Shown here piece by piece: positions 43,198 through 51,683 of a DNA stretch of 64,000 nucleotides; positions within the stretch are counted from its first letter, which is position 1, and each line of letters starts with the position of its first letter. Under the pieces are notes generated by a model. The model ran no database searches. It saw only the letters and a list, made by a program, of their open reading frames with translations, and was not told the origin of the DNA. The position numbers were made by a program, and so were the translations under genes. The stretch is from Rhodocyclaceae bacterium (GTDB lineage: Bacteria > Pseudomonadota > Gammaproteobacteria > Burkholderiales > Rhodocyclaceae), in contig VBWA01000004.1 in the NCBI GenBank assembly GCA_006218025.1, forward strand, positions 1 through 64,000, written 5' to 3'.

Positions 43198-44675
43198 CGG
43201 CGAAGCTGATCTTCGGCGCGCTGGAACGTTCCGGCACCGAGATCGACGAACGCGCGGCGCGGCTGGCCGGCGGACTGGCCCGCCACGGCCTGGCGGACGG
43301 CGACGTGGTCGCAGTGATGCTGAGGAACGACCCGGCCTACGTGGACATCATTCAGGGCTGCCGCATCGCCGGGGCGTACTACTGTCAGATCAACTGGCAC
43401 TTCAAGTCGGACGAGGCCGGTTTCATCCTCGCCGACTGCGGCGCGAAAGTGCTGTTCGTTCAGCCCGACCTGCTGGCATCAATTGCCGGCGCGATTCCGT
43501 CGCAGGTGCGGGTGATCGTCGTTGGCCAAACGCAAAGCGACGCCGCCGCCTTCGAAACCTGGCTCGCGGCACAGCAGCCCTATGCCGGCCCGCCGCGCAC
43601 GCCGCGCGGACACATGGCCTACACCTCGGGCACCACCGGCCGGCCGAAGGGCGTGCGCCGCCTGCCGCCGACGCCGGAGCAGCAGGTGCTGACCGCACAA
43701 GTGGCGAAGGATGCGCTCGGCATCTATCCCGGCGTCCGCAGCCTGCTCTCGGCGCCGCTGTATCACAGCGCCCCCAGCTCTTTCGCCCAGCAGTCGCTGC
43801 TGCAGGGCTCGCTCTTCGTACTGGAGGAGAAGTTCGACGCCGAAGCCACGCTGGCGCTCATCGAACGCCACCGCATCGATACCGCCTACCTGGTGCCGGT
43901 GATGTATGTGCGCCTGCTGCGGCTGCCGGCTGACGTGCGTGCGCGCTACGATCTGTCCTCGCTCACCTTCGTCGCCTCGACCGGATCGCCCTGCGCACCG
44001 GACGTGAAGAAGGCCATGATCGACTGGCTGGGACCGGTGATTTTCGAGGCCTATGCGTCGAGCGAAACCGGGTATATCACCGTGATGCGCCCGCAAGACG
44101 CAGCGCGCAAGCCCGGCAGCGCCGGCAAGGCCGTCGGCAGCGCACAGATACGCATTTTCGACGACAACGGCCAGGTCCTGCCCGCCGGCGAAATCGGCAC
44201 CATCTACGCGCACCAGCCGGCCTATTCGGACTTCAGCTATCACGGCAATGACGCCGCCCGCCGCGCCGTCGAGCGCGACGGACTGGTCAGCGTCGGCGAC
44301 ATGGGCTACCTCGACGACGAGGGCTTCCTGTTCGTCTGCGATCGCGCCTCGGACATGGTGATCTCGGGCGGCGTGAACATCTATCCGGCCGAGATCGAGC
44401 ATGTGCTGATCACCCTGCCCGGCATCATCGACTGCGCCGTGGTCGGCATCCCCGACGATGAATACGGCGAGTCGCTGGCGGCGCAGGTGGTCGCCGAAGC
44501 CGGCGCCACGCTCGACGCCGAAGCGATCCGCCGTGCCTTGAGCGAACGCATCGCCGGCTACAAGGTACCGCGGCAAATCGACATCGTGGCGGCGTTGCCG
44601 CGCGACGACAACGGCAAGGTGCAGAAGCGCAAGATCCGCGATGCGTATTGGAACGGCCGTGAGCGCAAAATATGA
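43194..44675 (+). CDS. AMP-forming acid-CoA ligase
   Basis: A 493-residue ANL ligase: MAYTSGTTGRPKGVRRLP (about 140-157), YASSETGYITVM, VGDMGYLDDEGFLFVCDR and the catalytic-lysine end LPRDDNGKVQKRKI. It is shorter at the N-terminus than the ligase at 26256, starting directly at TAKLIFGALERSG. It overlaps the small-subunit gene by four bases. Likely activates the substrate acid of operon 2. Confidence 0.88.
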   Translation: MTAKLIFGALERSGTEIDERAARLAGGLARHGLADGDVVAVMLRNDPAYVDIIQGCRIAGAYYCQINWHFKSDEAGFILADCGAKVLFVQPDLLASIAGAIPSQVRVIVVGQTQSDAAAFETWLAAQQPYAGPPRTPRGHMAYTSGTTGRPKGVRRLPPTPEQQVLTAQVAKDALGIYPGVRSLLSAPLYHSAPSSFAQQSLLQGSLFVLEEKFDAEATLALIERHRIDTAYLVPVMYVRLLRLPADVRARYDLSSLTFVASTGSPCAPDVKKAMIDWLGPVIFEAYASSETGYITVMRPQDAARKPGSAGKAVGSAQIRIFDDNGQVLPAGEIGTIYAHQPAYSDFSYHGNDAARRAVERDGLVSVGDMGYLDDEGFLFVCDRASDMVISGGVNIYPAEIEHVLITLPGIIDCAVVGIPDDEYGESLAAQVVAEAGATLDAEAIRRALSERIAGYKVPRQIDIVAALPRDDNGKVQKRKIRDAYWNGRERKI

Positions 44676-44689
44676 AGCCTGATTGGCCA

Positions 44690-45082
44690 TGAAGATAGGC
44701 CGCCCAGCGCCTGCCAATGCACCCCTCCCCCCTTCACGGGGGGGCGAGGCGGGAATTCGCGACGCATGCGTCGCGCCGCCTGAGCCGGCTGGCTGTGCAA
44801 AGCCAGCCGTGGGCCGCGCAGCGGTGGAGGGGGGAGCACAGCATCGGGAAGCTCCTACGCTCGCGCCACCCTCTCCCCAGCCCTCTTCCGTCAAGGGAGA
44901 GGGAGATCGCGTTTGGCTGAACGTCATGGCAGATCAGCCGTGAAGTCAAACCGTCCAGCGCCTGCCAACAGTGCCCTCCCCCCTTCACGGGGGGAGACGG
45001 AGGGGGGACGGTATCGAGAAGCTCATACGGTCACGTCACCCCATCCCCTCCCCGACCCTCCCCTTGAAGGAGAGGGAGAAAA
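44690..45082. repeat. Two imperfect tandem copies of a G/C-tract repeat
   Basis: Copy 1 (about 44690-44910) and copy 2 (about 44940-45082) share CAGCGCCTGCCAA, the CCCTCCCCCC-TTCA-CGGGGGG hairpin, a CGG(G)AAGCTC segment and a CTCCCC...AAGGAGAGGGAG hairpin. Copy 1 also holds an extra section of about 80 bases with two further hairpins (GCGACGCATGCGTCGC; GGCTGGC...GCCAGCC). Copy 2 runs into the start of the next gene. Confidence 0.75.
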
Positions 45083-45872
45083 CCCGCACCCCTTCGATAT
45101 CGCCATCGCGCTGACGGCGGAAACGCCGAACCGCTGGCACGGCCACACCAGCGAAGACTACTGGAACATGGTCAGCCCCTACGGCGGCGTCACGGCGGGC
45201 GCCATGATGCAGGCGATGCTCGACCATCCCGAGCGGCGCGGCACGCCGCTGGCCTTCACGCTCAATTTCCTCGCCCCGATCGAAGCCGGCGACTATGTGA
45301 TCGAGACCGAACTGGTGCGCGCCAACCGCAACAGCCAGCACTGGGCGATCCGCCTGTCGCAGGCCGGTCGCGTGCTGGCCCAGGCGATCGCCATCTGTGC
45401 CCAGCGCCGCGAAACCTGGAGCCTCGTCGAAGCCGCGCCGCCCGAGGTGCCGCCCGCCGAAGCTTGCGCGGTGGCGCCGCCGCGCAAAGCCACCGGCTTT
45501 CTCCAGCGCTATGAATTCCGCATCGTGCGCGGCAAGCCCTTCGCCGTGAACGAAGACAGCCTGAGCCAGGTCTGGGTCTCCGACATTCCGCCGCGCCCGC
45601 TCGATTTCGCTTCGCTGACCGCGCTGTGCGACAGCTTCCTGCCGCGCATCTTCCTGCGCCGGCCCGAATTCGTGCCGATCGGCACGGTGTCGATCAACAT
45701 CTATTTCCATGCCGGCGAAGACGCCCTGCTCCGCCAGGGCGCCGCACCGGTGCTGGCGGTCGCCCAGGCCCAGGCCTTCAGCGACGGCCACTTCGATCAT
45801 CACGGCCACGTCTGGAGCACCGACGGCACGCTGCTGGCGACCACTCAGCAACTGGTCTGGTACAAGGAATAG
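44940..45872 (+). CDS. Acyl-CoA thioesterase-like protein with a repeat-derived N-terminus
   Basis: From about residue 46 the protein follows the TesB-like thioesterase family: PFDIAIALTAETPNRWHGHT, DYWNMVSPYGGVTAGAMMQA and, near the end, HFDHHGHVWSTDGTLLATT. The family normally starts right at HPFD. Here no ATG, GTG or TTG lies near that point; the only in-frame starts are GTG 44940 and TTG 44913, both inside the tandem repeat. The N-terminal residues (SALPPSRGETEGG, LPDPPLEGEGEN) are plain translation of repeat DNA. Either the repeat replaced the native start and supplies a new one, or the gene is poorly expressed. It sits between the ligase and the alcohol dehydrogenase. Confidence 0.72.
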   Translation: MKSNRPAPANSALPPSRGETEGGRYREAHTVTSPHPLPDPPLEGEGENPHPFDIAIALTAETPNRWHGHTSEDYWNMVSPYGGVTAGAMMQAMLDHPERRGTPLAFTLNFLAPIEAGDYVIETELVRANRNSQHWAIRLSQAGRVLAQAIAICAQRRETWSLVEAAPPEVPPAEACAVAPPRKATGFLQRYEFRIVRGKPFAVNEDSLSQVWVSDIPPRPLDFASLTALCDSFLPRIFLRRPEFVPIGTVSINIYFHAGEDALLRQGAAPVLAVAQAQAFSDGHFDHHGHVWSTDGTLLATTQQLVWYKE

Positions 45873-45911
45873 CGGTTTACGCAGTTTCATCTCTTCCATG
45901 AAGGAGTCATC

Positions 45912-47018
45912 ATGACCCAGCAAGCCCGTGCAGTCGTTTGCCGCGAAATCGGCAAGCCCGTCGTCGTCGAGACCGTCAGCGTCGATGCGCCACAACGCGG
46001 CGAAGTGATGATCAAGCTGGCGGCCTGCGGCGTCTGCCACAGCGATCTTTCCGCAACCAACGGCACCATCCCCTTCCCCCCGCCGGTGGTGCTCGGCCAT
46101 GAAGGTGCCGGCGAGATCATCGCGATCGGCGAAGGCGTCACGGGTTTCGCGATTGGCGACCACGTCGTCAGTTCCTTCGTCAGCATGTGCGGCAAGTGCC
46201 GCTACTGCCAGACCGGCCGCCCGCAGCTGTGCGACCAGGCGGCCAAGGCCGCCTACACGCTGCCCGACGGCACGAACCGCTTCAAGGATGCCGCCGGCAA
46301 TCCGCTGAACATCTTTTCCGGCTGCGGCGTGATGGCCGAGTACGCCACGCTGCACATCGACAACGTGGTCAAGATCGACGCCGCGGTGCCGCTCGACAAG
46401 GCCGCGCTGATCGGCTGCGGCGTGATGACCGGCGTCGGCGCCGCGGTCAACACGGCGAAAGTCGAGCCGGGCTCGGCCACCGTGGTCTTCGGCTGCGGCG
46501 GCGTCGGCCTCAACGCGATCCAGGGTTGCGCGATTGCCGGCGCCCGCATCATCGTCGCGGTCGACACCTCCGATGCCAAGCTCGAAATGGCGAAGCAGTT
46601 CGGCGCCACCCACACCGTGAACCCGAAGAACGAAGAGAACATCGTCAAGTCCCTGAAGAAGCTGACCGAAGGCGGTGCCGACTACGCCTTCGAATGCGTG
46701 GGCCTCGGCGAGATTGCGGCACAGGCCTACGGCTGCCTGCGCAAGGGCGGCACGGCGGTGGTAGTGGGCGTGGCCGGGCCGAAGGACACGACGACCATCC
46801 GCACTTCCAGCCTCACCTTCGAGGAAAAGACGCTCAAGGGCAGCTACTTCGGTTCGGCCCGTCCGCAGCAGGATTTCCCGCGCCTGATCGGCCTCTATCG
46901 CAGCGGCCGGCTCAAGCTCGACGAACTCATCACGCGCACCTACACCATCGAGGAAGCGCCGCAGGCCTTCGCCGATCTGGCCGAAGGGCGCAATGCGCGC
47001 GGCGTGATACTGTTCTGA
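45912..47018 (+). CDS. Zinc-dependent alcohol dehydrogenase, class III-like
   Basis: A 368-residue medium-chain dehydrogenase. Catalytic zinc ligands: ACGVCHSDL (C38) and GHEGAGEI (H, E about 63-64); structural zinc cysteines in MCGKCRYCQTGRPQLC (about 93-108); NAD-binding GCGGVGLNAIQG (about 193-204). The pattern is that of the long NAD/factor-dependent alcohol dehydrogenases. It would oxidise an alcohol intermediate or side chain. It has a good GGAG ribosome site 8 bases upstream. Confidence 0.88.
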   Translation: MTQQARAVVCREIGKPVVVETVSVDAPQRGEVMIKLAACGVCHSDLSATNGTIPFPPPVVLGHEGAGEIIAIGEGVTGFAIGDHVVSSFVSMCGKCRYCQTGRPQLCDQAAKAAYTLPDGTNRFKDAAGNPLNIFSGCGVMAEYATLHIDNVVKIDAAVPLDKAALIGCGVMTGVGAAVNTAKVEPGSATVVFGCGGVGLNAIQGCAIAGARIIVAVDTSDAKLEMAKQFGATHTVNPKNEENIVKSLKKLTEGGADYAFECVGLGEIAAQAYGCLRKGGTAVVVGVAGPKDTTTIRTSSLTFEEKTLKGSYFGSARPQQDFPRLIGLYRSGRLKLDELITRTYTIEEAPQAFADLAEGRNARGVILF

Positions 47019-47047
47019 GCGGAATTCCCCGCATCAGGAGCACGCCC

Positions 47048-47869
47048 TTGACCACCCGCAAACTCAACACCCTCCGTCGCCTCGCGAAGAAACGCAACGG
47101 ACAGCCGCCGCTGGTCTTCGTCCATGGCGGCTATGTCCACGCCGGCTGCTGGGAGCTGAACTTCCTGCCCCACTTCAGCGCCCTCGGCTACGACTGCCAC
47201 GCGATCGATCTTTCGGGCCACGGCGCCAGCGAAGGGCGCGAGAACCTGGACAGTTTCGACATCGACCATTACGCCGCCGATGTCGCCCAGCTGGTGGCGG
47301 AACTGCCGAGCCTGCCCGTGCTGATCGGGCATTCGATGGGTGCGCTGGTGGTACAGCGCTACCTCGAAAAAGGGCAGGCGGCCGGAGTGATCATGATGGC
47401 GCCGGTGCCGACCACCGGACTCTCTGCCTGCACCATTCAGCTGACCCAGCGGCAGCCGGATTTCCTGCGGGAGGCCGCCTACGCAGTGCGCGGCAAGTAC
47501 ACCGAGAACACCGCCAGGGTCATGCGCGAAGTGTATTTCTCGCCCGATGTGACGCACGAGCAATTCGAATCCTTCAAGCCGCTGGTTCAGGATGAATCGA
47601 CCACCGCGATCACGGAAATGATGGCGCTGGCCTGGCGCCCGCCGAAGCGGCGGCCGAAGATTCCGGCGCTGGTCATGGGCGGCGAACTCGACGCGCTGTT
47701 CCCGTCCAACCTGCTGCACTTCACCGCTTCCGGCTGGAACGCGGAAACCTGCGTCATACCGCGCGCCGGCCATATGCTGATGATGGAACCGCAATGGACA
47801 ACGGCTGCGGCGAAGATAGACAATTGGCTGGACCGCCGCCTCGGACTGAAAGCTTCGGCGACGGCCTGA
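47048..47869 (+). CDS. Alpha/beta hydrolase
   Basis: A 273-residue serine hydrolase: oxyanion FVHGGYVHAGCW (about 22-33), nucleophile elbow LIGHSMGALVVQRYL (serine about 96), acid in MGGELDALFP and histidine in RAGHMLMMEP. The start is TTG at 47048-47050: AGGAG lies 7 bases upstream and no ATG or GTG occurs near. It is the last gene of operon 2. It probably cleaves an ester, lactone or C-C bond; the substrate is unknown. Confidence 0.83.
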   Translation: MTTRKLNTLRRLAKKRNGQPPLVFVHGGYVHAGCWELNFLPHFSALGYDCHAIDLSGHGASEGRENLDSFDIDHYAADVAQLVAELPSLPVLIGHSMGALVVQRYLEKGQAAGVIMMAPVPTTGLSACTIQLTQRQPDFLREAAYAVRGKYTENTARVMREVYFSPDVTHEQFESFKPLVQDESTTAITEMMALAWRPPKRRPKIPALVMGGELDALFPSNLLHFTASGWNAETCVIPRAGHMLMMEPQWTTAAAKIDNWLDRRLGLKASATA

Positions 47870-47897
47870 ATCGATCGTCGCACAGGGGAGCAACGCC

Positions 47898-48572
47898 ATG
47901 TTCAGCAAAGCCACTTTCAATTTCCTCGACGAACTGGCCGCCAACAACGACCGCGCCTGGTTCGAAACCAACAAGCCGCGCTACGAAGCGCTGGTGCGCG
48001 AGCCGGCGCTGGAATTCATCGCGGCGATGGCGACCCCGCTGGAAAAATTCGCCCCGCACTTTCGCGCCGAGCCGCGCAAGATGGGCGGCTCGCTGATGCG
48101 AGTGTTCCGCGACACGCGCTTCGCCCGCGACAAGAGCCCCTACAAGACCAACATCGGCATCCAGTTCCGCCACGAACTGGGCAAGGATGTCCATGCGCCC
48201 GGCTTCTACCTGCATATCGCGACCGACGAATGCTTCTTCGGCGCCGGCTGCTGGCATCCCGAGGCCGACATGCTCGGGCACATCCGCGACCTCGTCGCGG
48301 CGCAGCCGAAACGCTGGTTCGCCGTGCGCAACGACAAGACGTTCGCCGCACACTGGGCTCTGGCCGGCGACAGCCTGACGCGGCCGCCACGCGGCTATGC
48401 CGCCGAGCACCCGGCGATCGAGGATCTCAAGCGCAAGGACTTCATCGGCCTCGCGCCGCTGTCCTTCGCCGAAGCCACGGGACCCGGACTGGTCAAGCTC
48501 GCGGCCGAGCGTTTCGCCACCGCGGCACCGCTGATGAAGTTTCTCTGCGAGGCGCAGGGCGTCCAGTACTAG
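47898..48572 (+). CDS. DUF2461 (TIGR02453) family protein
   Basis: A 224-residue cytoplasmic protein of a widespread uncharacterised family: FLDELAANNDRAWFETNKPRYE at the start (two parts: FLDELAANNDRAWF and ETNKPRYE), MRVFRDTRFARDKSPYKTNI and PGFYLHIATDECFFGAGCWH. The function is unknown. It is 28 bases after the hydrolase and 25 before the pseudouridine synthase, so it may be co-transcribed with either. Confidence 0.88.
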   Translation: MFSKATFNFLDELAANNDRAWFETNKPRYEALVREPALEFIAAMATPLEKFAPHFRAEPRKMGGSLMRVFRDTRFARDKSPYKTNIGIQFRHELGKDVHAPGFYLHIATDECFFGAGCWHPEADMLGHIRDLVAAQPKRWFAVRNDKTFAAHWALAGDSLTRPPRGYAAEHPAIEDLKRKDFIGLAPLSFAEATGPGLVKLAAERFATAAPLMKFLCEAQGVQY

Positions 48573-48597
48573 CCGGGGGCCGCAGCAGCCGCGCCGC

Positions 48598-49332
48598 ATG
48601 CTCGACATCCTTTACCGCGACGACTTCCTCGTCGCGATCAACAAGCCCGCCGGGCTGCTGGTTCATCGCAGCAACATCGATCGCCACGAAACGCGCTTCG
48701 CCGTGCAATTGCTGCGCGACCAGATCGGGCAGCGCGTGCACCCGGCACACCGGCTCGACAAGGCCACCTCGGGCGTGCTGCTGTTCGCGCTCGACGCCGA
48801 CAGCGCGCGCGAAGTCGGCGGGCAGTTCGAGCGCAACGAAGTGCGCAAGCGCTATCTCGCCGTGGTACGCGGCTGGCCGCCGGAAACCGGCGTGATCGAC
48901 CATCCGCTGTCGCGCCAGTTCGACGACTACGGCCGCAAGTTCACGGCCGGCAGCCCACCCCCGGCGTTGCCCGCCGTGACCGAATACCGCCGCCTGGCCG
49001 CCGTCGAACTGCCCGAAGCGGTCGACCGCTACCCGACCTCGCGCTATGCGCTGGTGATGCTGACGCCGCAGTCCGGCCGCCAGCACCAGTTGCGCCGCCA
49101 TATGAAGCACATCGCCCACCCCATCATCGGCGACGCCAATTGGGGCAAGGGAATCCACAACCGTTTCTTCCAGCAACGCTTCGGCTGCCACCGCCTGCTG
49201 CTGGCCTGCACCCGCCTCGAACTGCGCCACCCGCGGGACGGCCGTGCGCTATCGATTGCCGCGCCGCTGGAGGACAGCTTCGCCAACGTGATCCTTGCTC
49301 TCGACTGGAGCCCGGTCTGCAGCGAAGCCTGA
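48598..49332 (+). CDS. truC: tRNA pseudouridine synthase, TruC/RluA family
   Basis: A 244-residue RluA-type synthase that isomerises uridine in RNA. The catalytic aspartate is in HRLDKATSGVLLFALD (about 51-66). LVAINKPAGLLVHRS near the N-terminus and LTPQSGRQHQLRRHMKHI in the C-terminal half are family motifs. Length and lack of an S4 domain fit TruC (U65 of tRNAs), but RluA-type alternatives cannot be ruled out. Confidence 0.85.
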   Translation: MLDILYRDDFLVAINKPAGLLVHRSNIDRHETRFAVQLLRDQIGQRVHPAHRLDKATSGVLLFALDADSAREVGGQFERNEVRKRYLAVVRGWPPETGVIDHPLSRQFDDYGRKFTAGSPPPALPAVTEYRRLAAVELPEAVDRYPTSRYALVMLTPQSGRQHQLRRHMKHIAHPIIGDANWGKGIHNRFFQQRFGCHRLLLACTRLELRHPRDGRALSIAAPLEDSFANVILALDWSPVCSEA

Positions 49333-49906
49333 AGCCGGCCAAAAGTCGGCGCTGGCGGGACGGCGACCAAGCCGATTTCCCGGCTCCGAAAGACCGCGAA
49401 GGCGGTCAGGCCTGACGGGCGGCTGGTCGGCCTTGGCTGGCAATCGCTCGGTTTGGATGAACTACCGCTCGGTGCCCTTCTGCCGGTGGCGGAAAATGGA
49501 ACCGGACCTTCGCGGCGAATGCCGAAAATGCCGAAGCAGTCGTTCGTCATGCGACGATGATTCTTTTCATTGCTCGGGCGGTCGTGTCGCGTTTCCGGTC
49601 TTGCCGGCTTGATGAGTCGCCGGCAAGTCCCGCCATAACGGCCGCTACTGTATTTCAGATGCACATCAGCAACGACCGTGCACTGCGCGCTCTGAGCCCC
49701 AGCCGGAGAATCGAAGTGACCGCCGGATAAATGCTTTGCGGGACGCGCGCCTTGAATTGCGCAGGCAGGCGCCGCCCGGCTTCGCGCAACTTTCTGGTGA
49801 GCCTCGATGACAGGACGCGGCTTGTCACAGTGTGTTACCAAAGTGGCCGCGGCAGACGACGGCGATAGCGGACAATTCGCTCCATCCTTTCTTCCGGAGT
49901 ATCGCC
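49333..49906. other. Gene-free stretch with one dispersed repeat
   Basis: About 570 bases between the pseudouridine synthase and the cytochrome b561 gene. Apart from dispersed-repeat copy 9 and a few short inverted repeats such as GCCGGC pairs near 49600-49625, no RNA gene or coding pattern is recognised. The promoter of the b561 gene must be at its right end. Confidence 0.45.
49344..49355 (-). repeat. Dispersed repeat, copy 9
   Basis: Intergenic, 12 bases after the pseudouridine synthase stop; minus-strand orientation, preceded by CGCCGTCCCG. Confidence 0.65.
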
Positions 49907-50425
49907 ATGCAGAACTTTCGTTACGCCCTGCCGCGGATTGCCATTCATTGGCTCGCCGCGGCCCTGATCCTGTTCCTGCTCGGCGCCGGCAGCCTGGTGC
50001 TGGCCGAAATGCCAAACACAACGGAGAAGATCGGCAATCTGCGCATCCACATGATTCTCGGCGGCCTGGCCGGCCTGCTGGTGCTGACCCGTCTCGGTCT
50101 CGGGCGCGTCCATCCGGCGCCGGCGCCCGCCGCCGGCGACACAATGGGCAAAGTCGGCCACGTCGGTCATGTCCTGCTCAATCTGACCATCCTGTTCATG
50201 GCCATGAGCGGCATGTTGCTGGTCCTGCAAAGTGGTGCTCTGGATGCGGCATTCTTCGGCGGTGTGCTGCCCGAGGACTTCAAGGCCTACATCCCGCGCA
50301 AGGTTCACGGCCTGCTTTCCCGCATTGCCATGGGGCTGATCGCCCTGCACGTGCTGGCCGCGGCGTATCACCAGTTCATCATCAAGGATGGATTGCTGTC
50401 ACGCATGGGGCTGGGTAGCCGCTAA
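49907..50425 (+). CDS. Cytochrome b561 family protein
   Basis: A 172-residue four-helix membrane haem protein. Candidate haem histidines: AIHWLAAAL (about 18), LRIHMILGG (about 49), and the pair KVHGLLSRIAMGLIALHVLA (about 130-147). Transfers electrons from quinol to an acceptor or superoxide. It starts at ATG 49907 (MQNFRYALPRIAIHW). It precedes the export operon by 37 bases and may belong to it. Confidence 0.85.
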   Translation: MQNFRYALPRIAIHWLAAALILFLLGAGSLVLAEMPNTTEKIGNLRIHMILGGLAGLLVLTRLGLGRVHPAPAPAAGDTMGKVGHVGHVLLNLTILFMAMSGMLLVLQSGALDAAFFGGVLPEDFKAYIPRKVHGLLSRIAMGLIALHVLAAAYHQFIIKDGLLSRMGLGSR

Positions 50426-50462
50426 ACCGGACTGCCCAATCCAAATTTTCGACGAATCGATC

Positions 50463-51647
50463 ATGAAACTACCCTCCATACGAAATCTCGGCGTGATTCT
50501 TGCCGGTATTGCACTGCTTGCCGGCCTGATCTGGGTGGTGGTTCGCAGTGGCCCGCTGGCGCCGCCACGGGCGACGGTGACGATATTGGGTCGGGCCGAT
50601 GTCGCCCCGATTCTGTTCGGCGTCGGCGTAGTCGAGGCGCGGCGCAGCTATCTGGTGGGGCCGACGGCGGCCGGCCGGATCAAACAGGTGCATGTCGATG
50701 TCGGCGACACGGTTCGCGCCGGGCAATTGCTGGCGGAAATGGAGCCGGTCGATCTCGACCAGCGTATGGTCTCGTCCGCCGCCGCCGTGACGCGGGCGCA
50801 GAGCGCCATCGATGCGGCCCAGGCGCAGCTCGCGGACAACCAGAGCCGGCATCGGGTCGCGGCCGCCAATGCGCACCGCTATGAGGATCTCGGCCGCAAG
50901 GGCTTCGTCAGCTCCAGCGTGGTCGAAGGCAAGGCGCAGGAAGAAAAATCTGCCGCGGCCCAGGTGGCCGCTGCCGGCGCGACCCTGGCCGGCGCTCGCC
51001 AGGACCTGCTGCGGCTGGGCGCCGAGCGCGAAGGCGTCGGCCAGTTGCGCGCCAACATCCGCCTGTTGGCGCCGATCGATGGCGTGGTCACCGCGCGCGA
51101 TGCCGAGCCGGGGTCAACCGTCATCGCCGGACAGGGCGTAGTGAGACTGATCGCGCCCGACAGCCTGTGGATCAGGACGCGATTCGACCAGAACCGTTCC
51201 GCCGGTTTGCAGCCGGGCCTTGCCGCCGAGATCGCCCTGCGCTCGCGGCCCGGAGCGCCGCTGCCGGGAACGGTGGCGCGCATCGAACTCCTGAGCGACA
51301 GCGTGACCGAGGAGCGCATTGCGCAGGTGGCTTTCGACACACCGCCCGCCGGCGTGTCGGTCGGCGAGATGGCCGAGGTGACGCTGCGCCGGCCGGTCGC
51401 CAGGAATGTGCTGGTCCTGCCCAACGCCGCACTGCGCATGCGCGGCGGCAAGGCCGGCGTCTGGCGGTACGACGGCGACAGCCTGAGTTTCGTGCCGGTC
51501 AGGCGGGGCGTGACCGGGGTCGACGGCAAGGTCGAGATCGTCGAGGGGCTCAAGGAGGGCGATACGGTCGTCGTGCATAGCGAGCGCGAGATCGACGGCA
51601 GCAGTCGCATCAAGGTGGTTTCCTCGCTCGTCGCGCCGGGCTCTTGA
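50463..51647 (+). CDS. Periplasmic adaptor (HlyD/MacA/DevB type) of an ABC exporter
   Basis: A 394-residue membrane-fusion protein with one N-terminal anchor (LGVILAGIALLAGLIWVVV). Lipoyl halves: VGPTAAGRIKQVHVDVGDTV and NIRLLAPIDGVVTARDAEPG; a coiled-coil hairpin of about 100 residues rich in Ala/Gln lies between; a barrel domain follows. It links the inner-membrane permease to the TolC protein encoded two genes later. First gene of the set 50463-54992. Confidence 0.88.
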   Translation: MKLPSIRNLGVILAGIALLAGLIWVVVRSGPLAPPRATVTILGRADVAPILFGVGVVEARRSYLVGPTAAGRIKQVHVDVGDTVRAGQLLAEMEPVDLDQRMVSSAAAVTRAQSAIDAAQAQLADNQSRHRVAAANAHRYEDLGRKGFVSSSVVEGKAQEEKSAAAQVAAAGATLAGARQDLLRLGAEREGVGQLRANIRLLAPIDGVVTARDAEPGSTVIAGQGVVRLIAPDSLWIRTRFDQNRSAGLQPGLAAEIALRSRPGAPLPGTVARIELLSDSVTEERIAQVAFDTPPAGVSVGEMAEVTLRRPVARNVLVLPNAALRMRGGKAGVWRYDGDSLSFVPVRRGVTGVDGKVEIVEGLKEGDTVVVHSEREIDGSSRIKVVSSLVAPGS

Positions 51648-51683
51648 CCATCGGGCCATGACAATAGCCATGGTGAATCGCTC

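Noticed and set aside
49832-50425. A longer cytochrome b561 starting at 49832
   Set aside because: The extra 25 residues are not membrane- or signal-like; ATG 49907 gives the normal family start.
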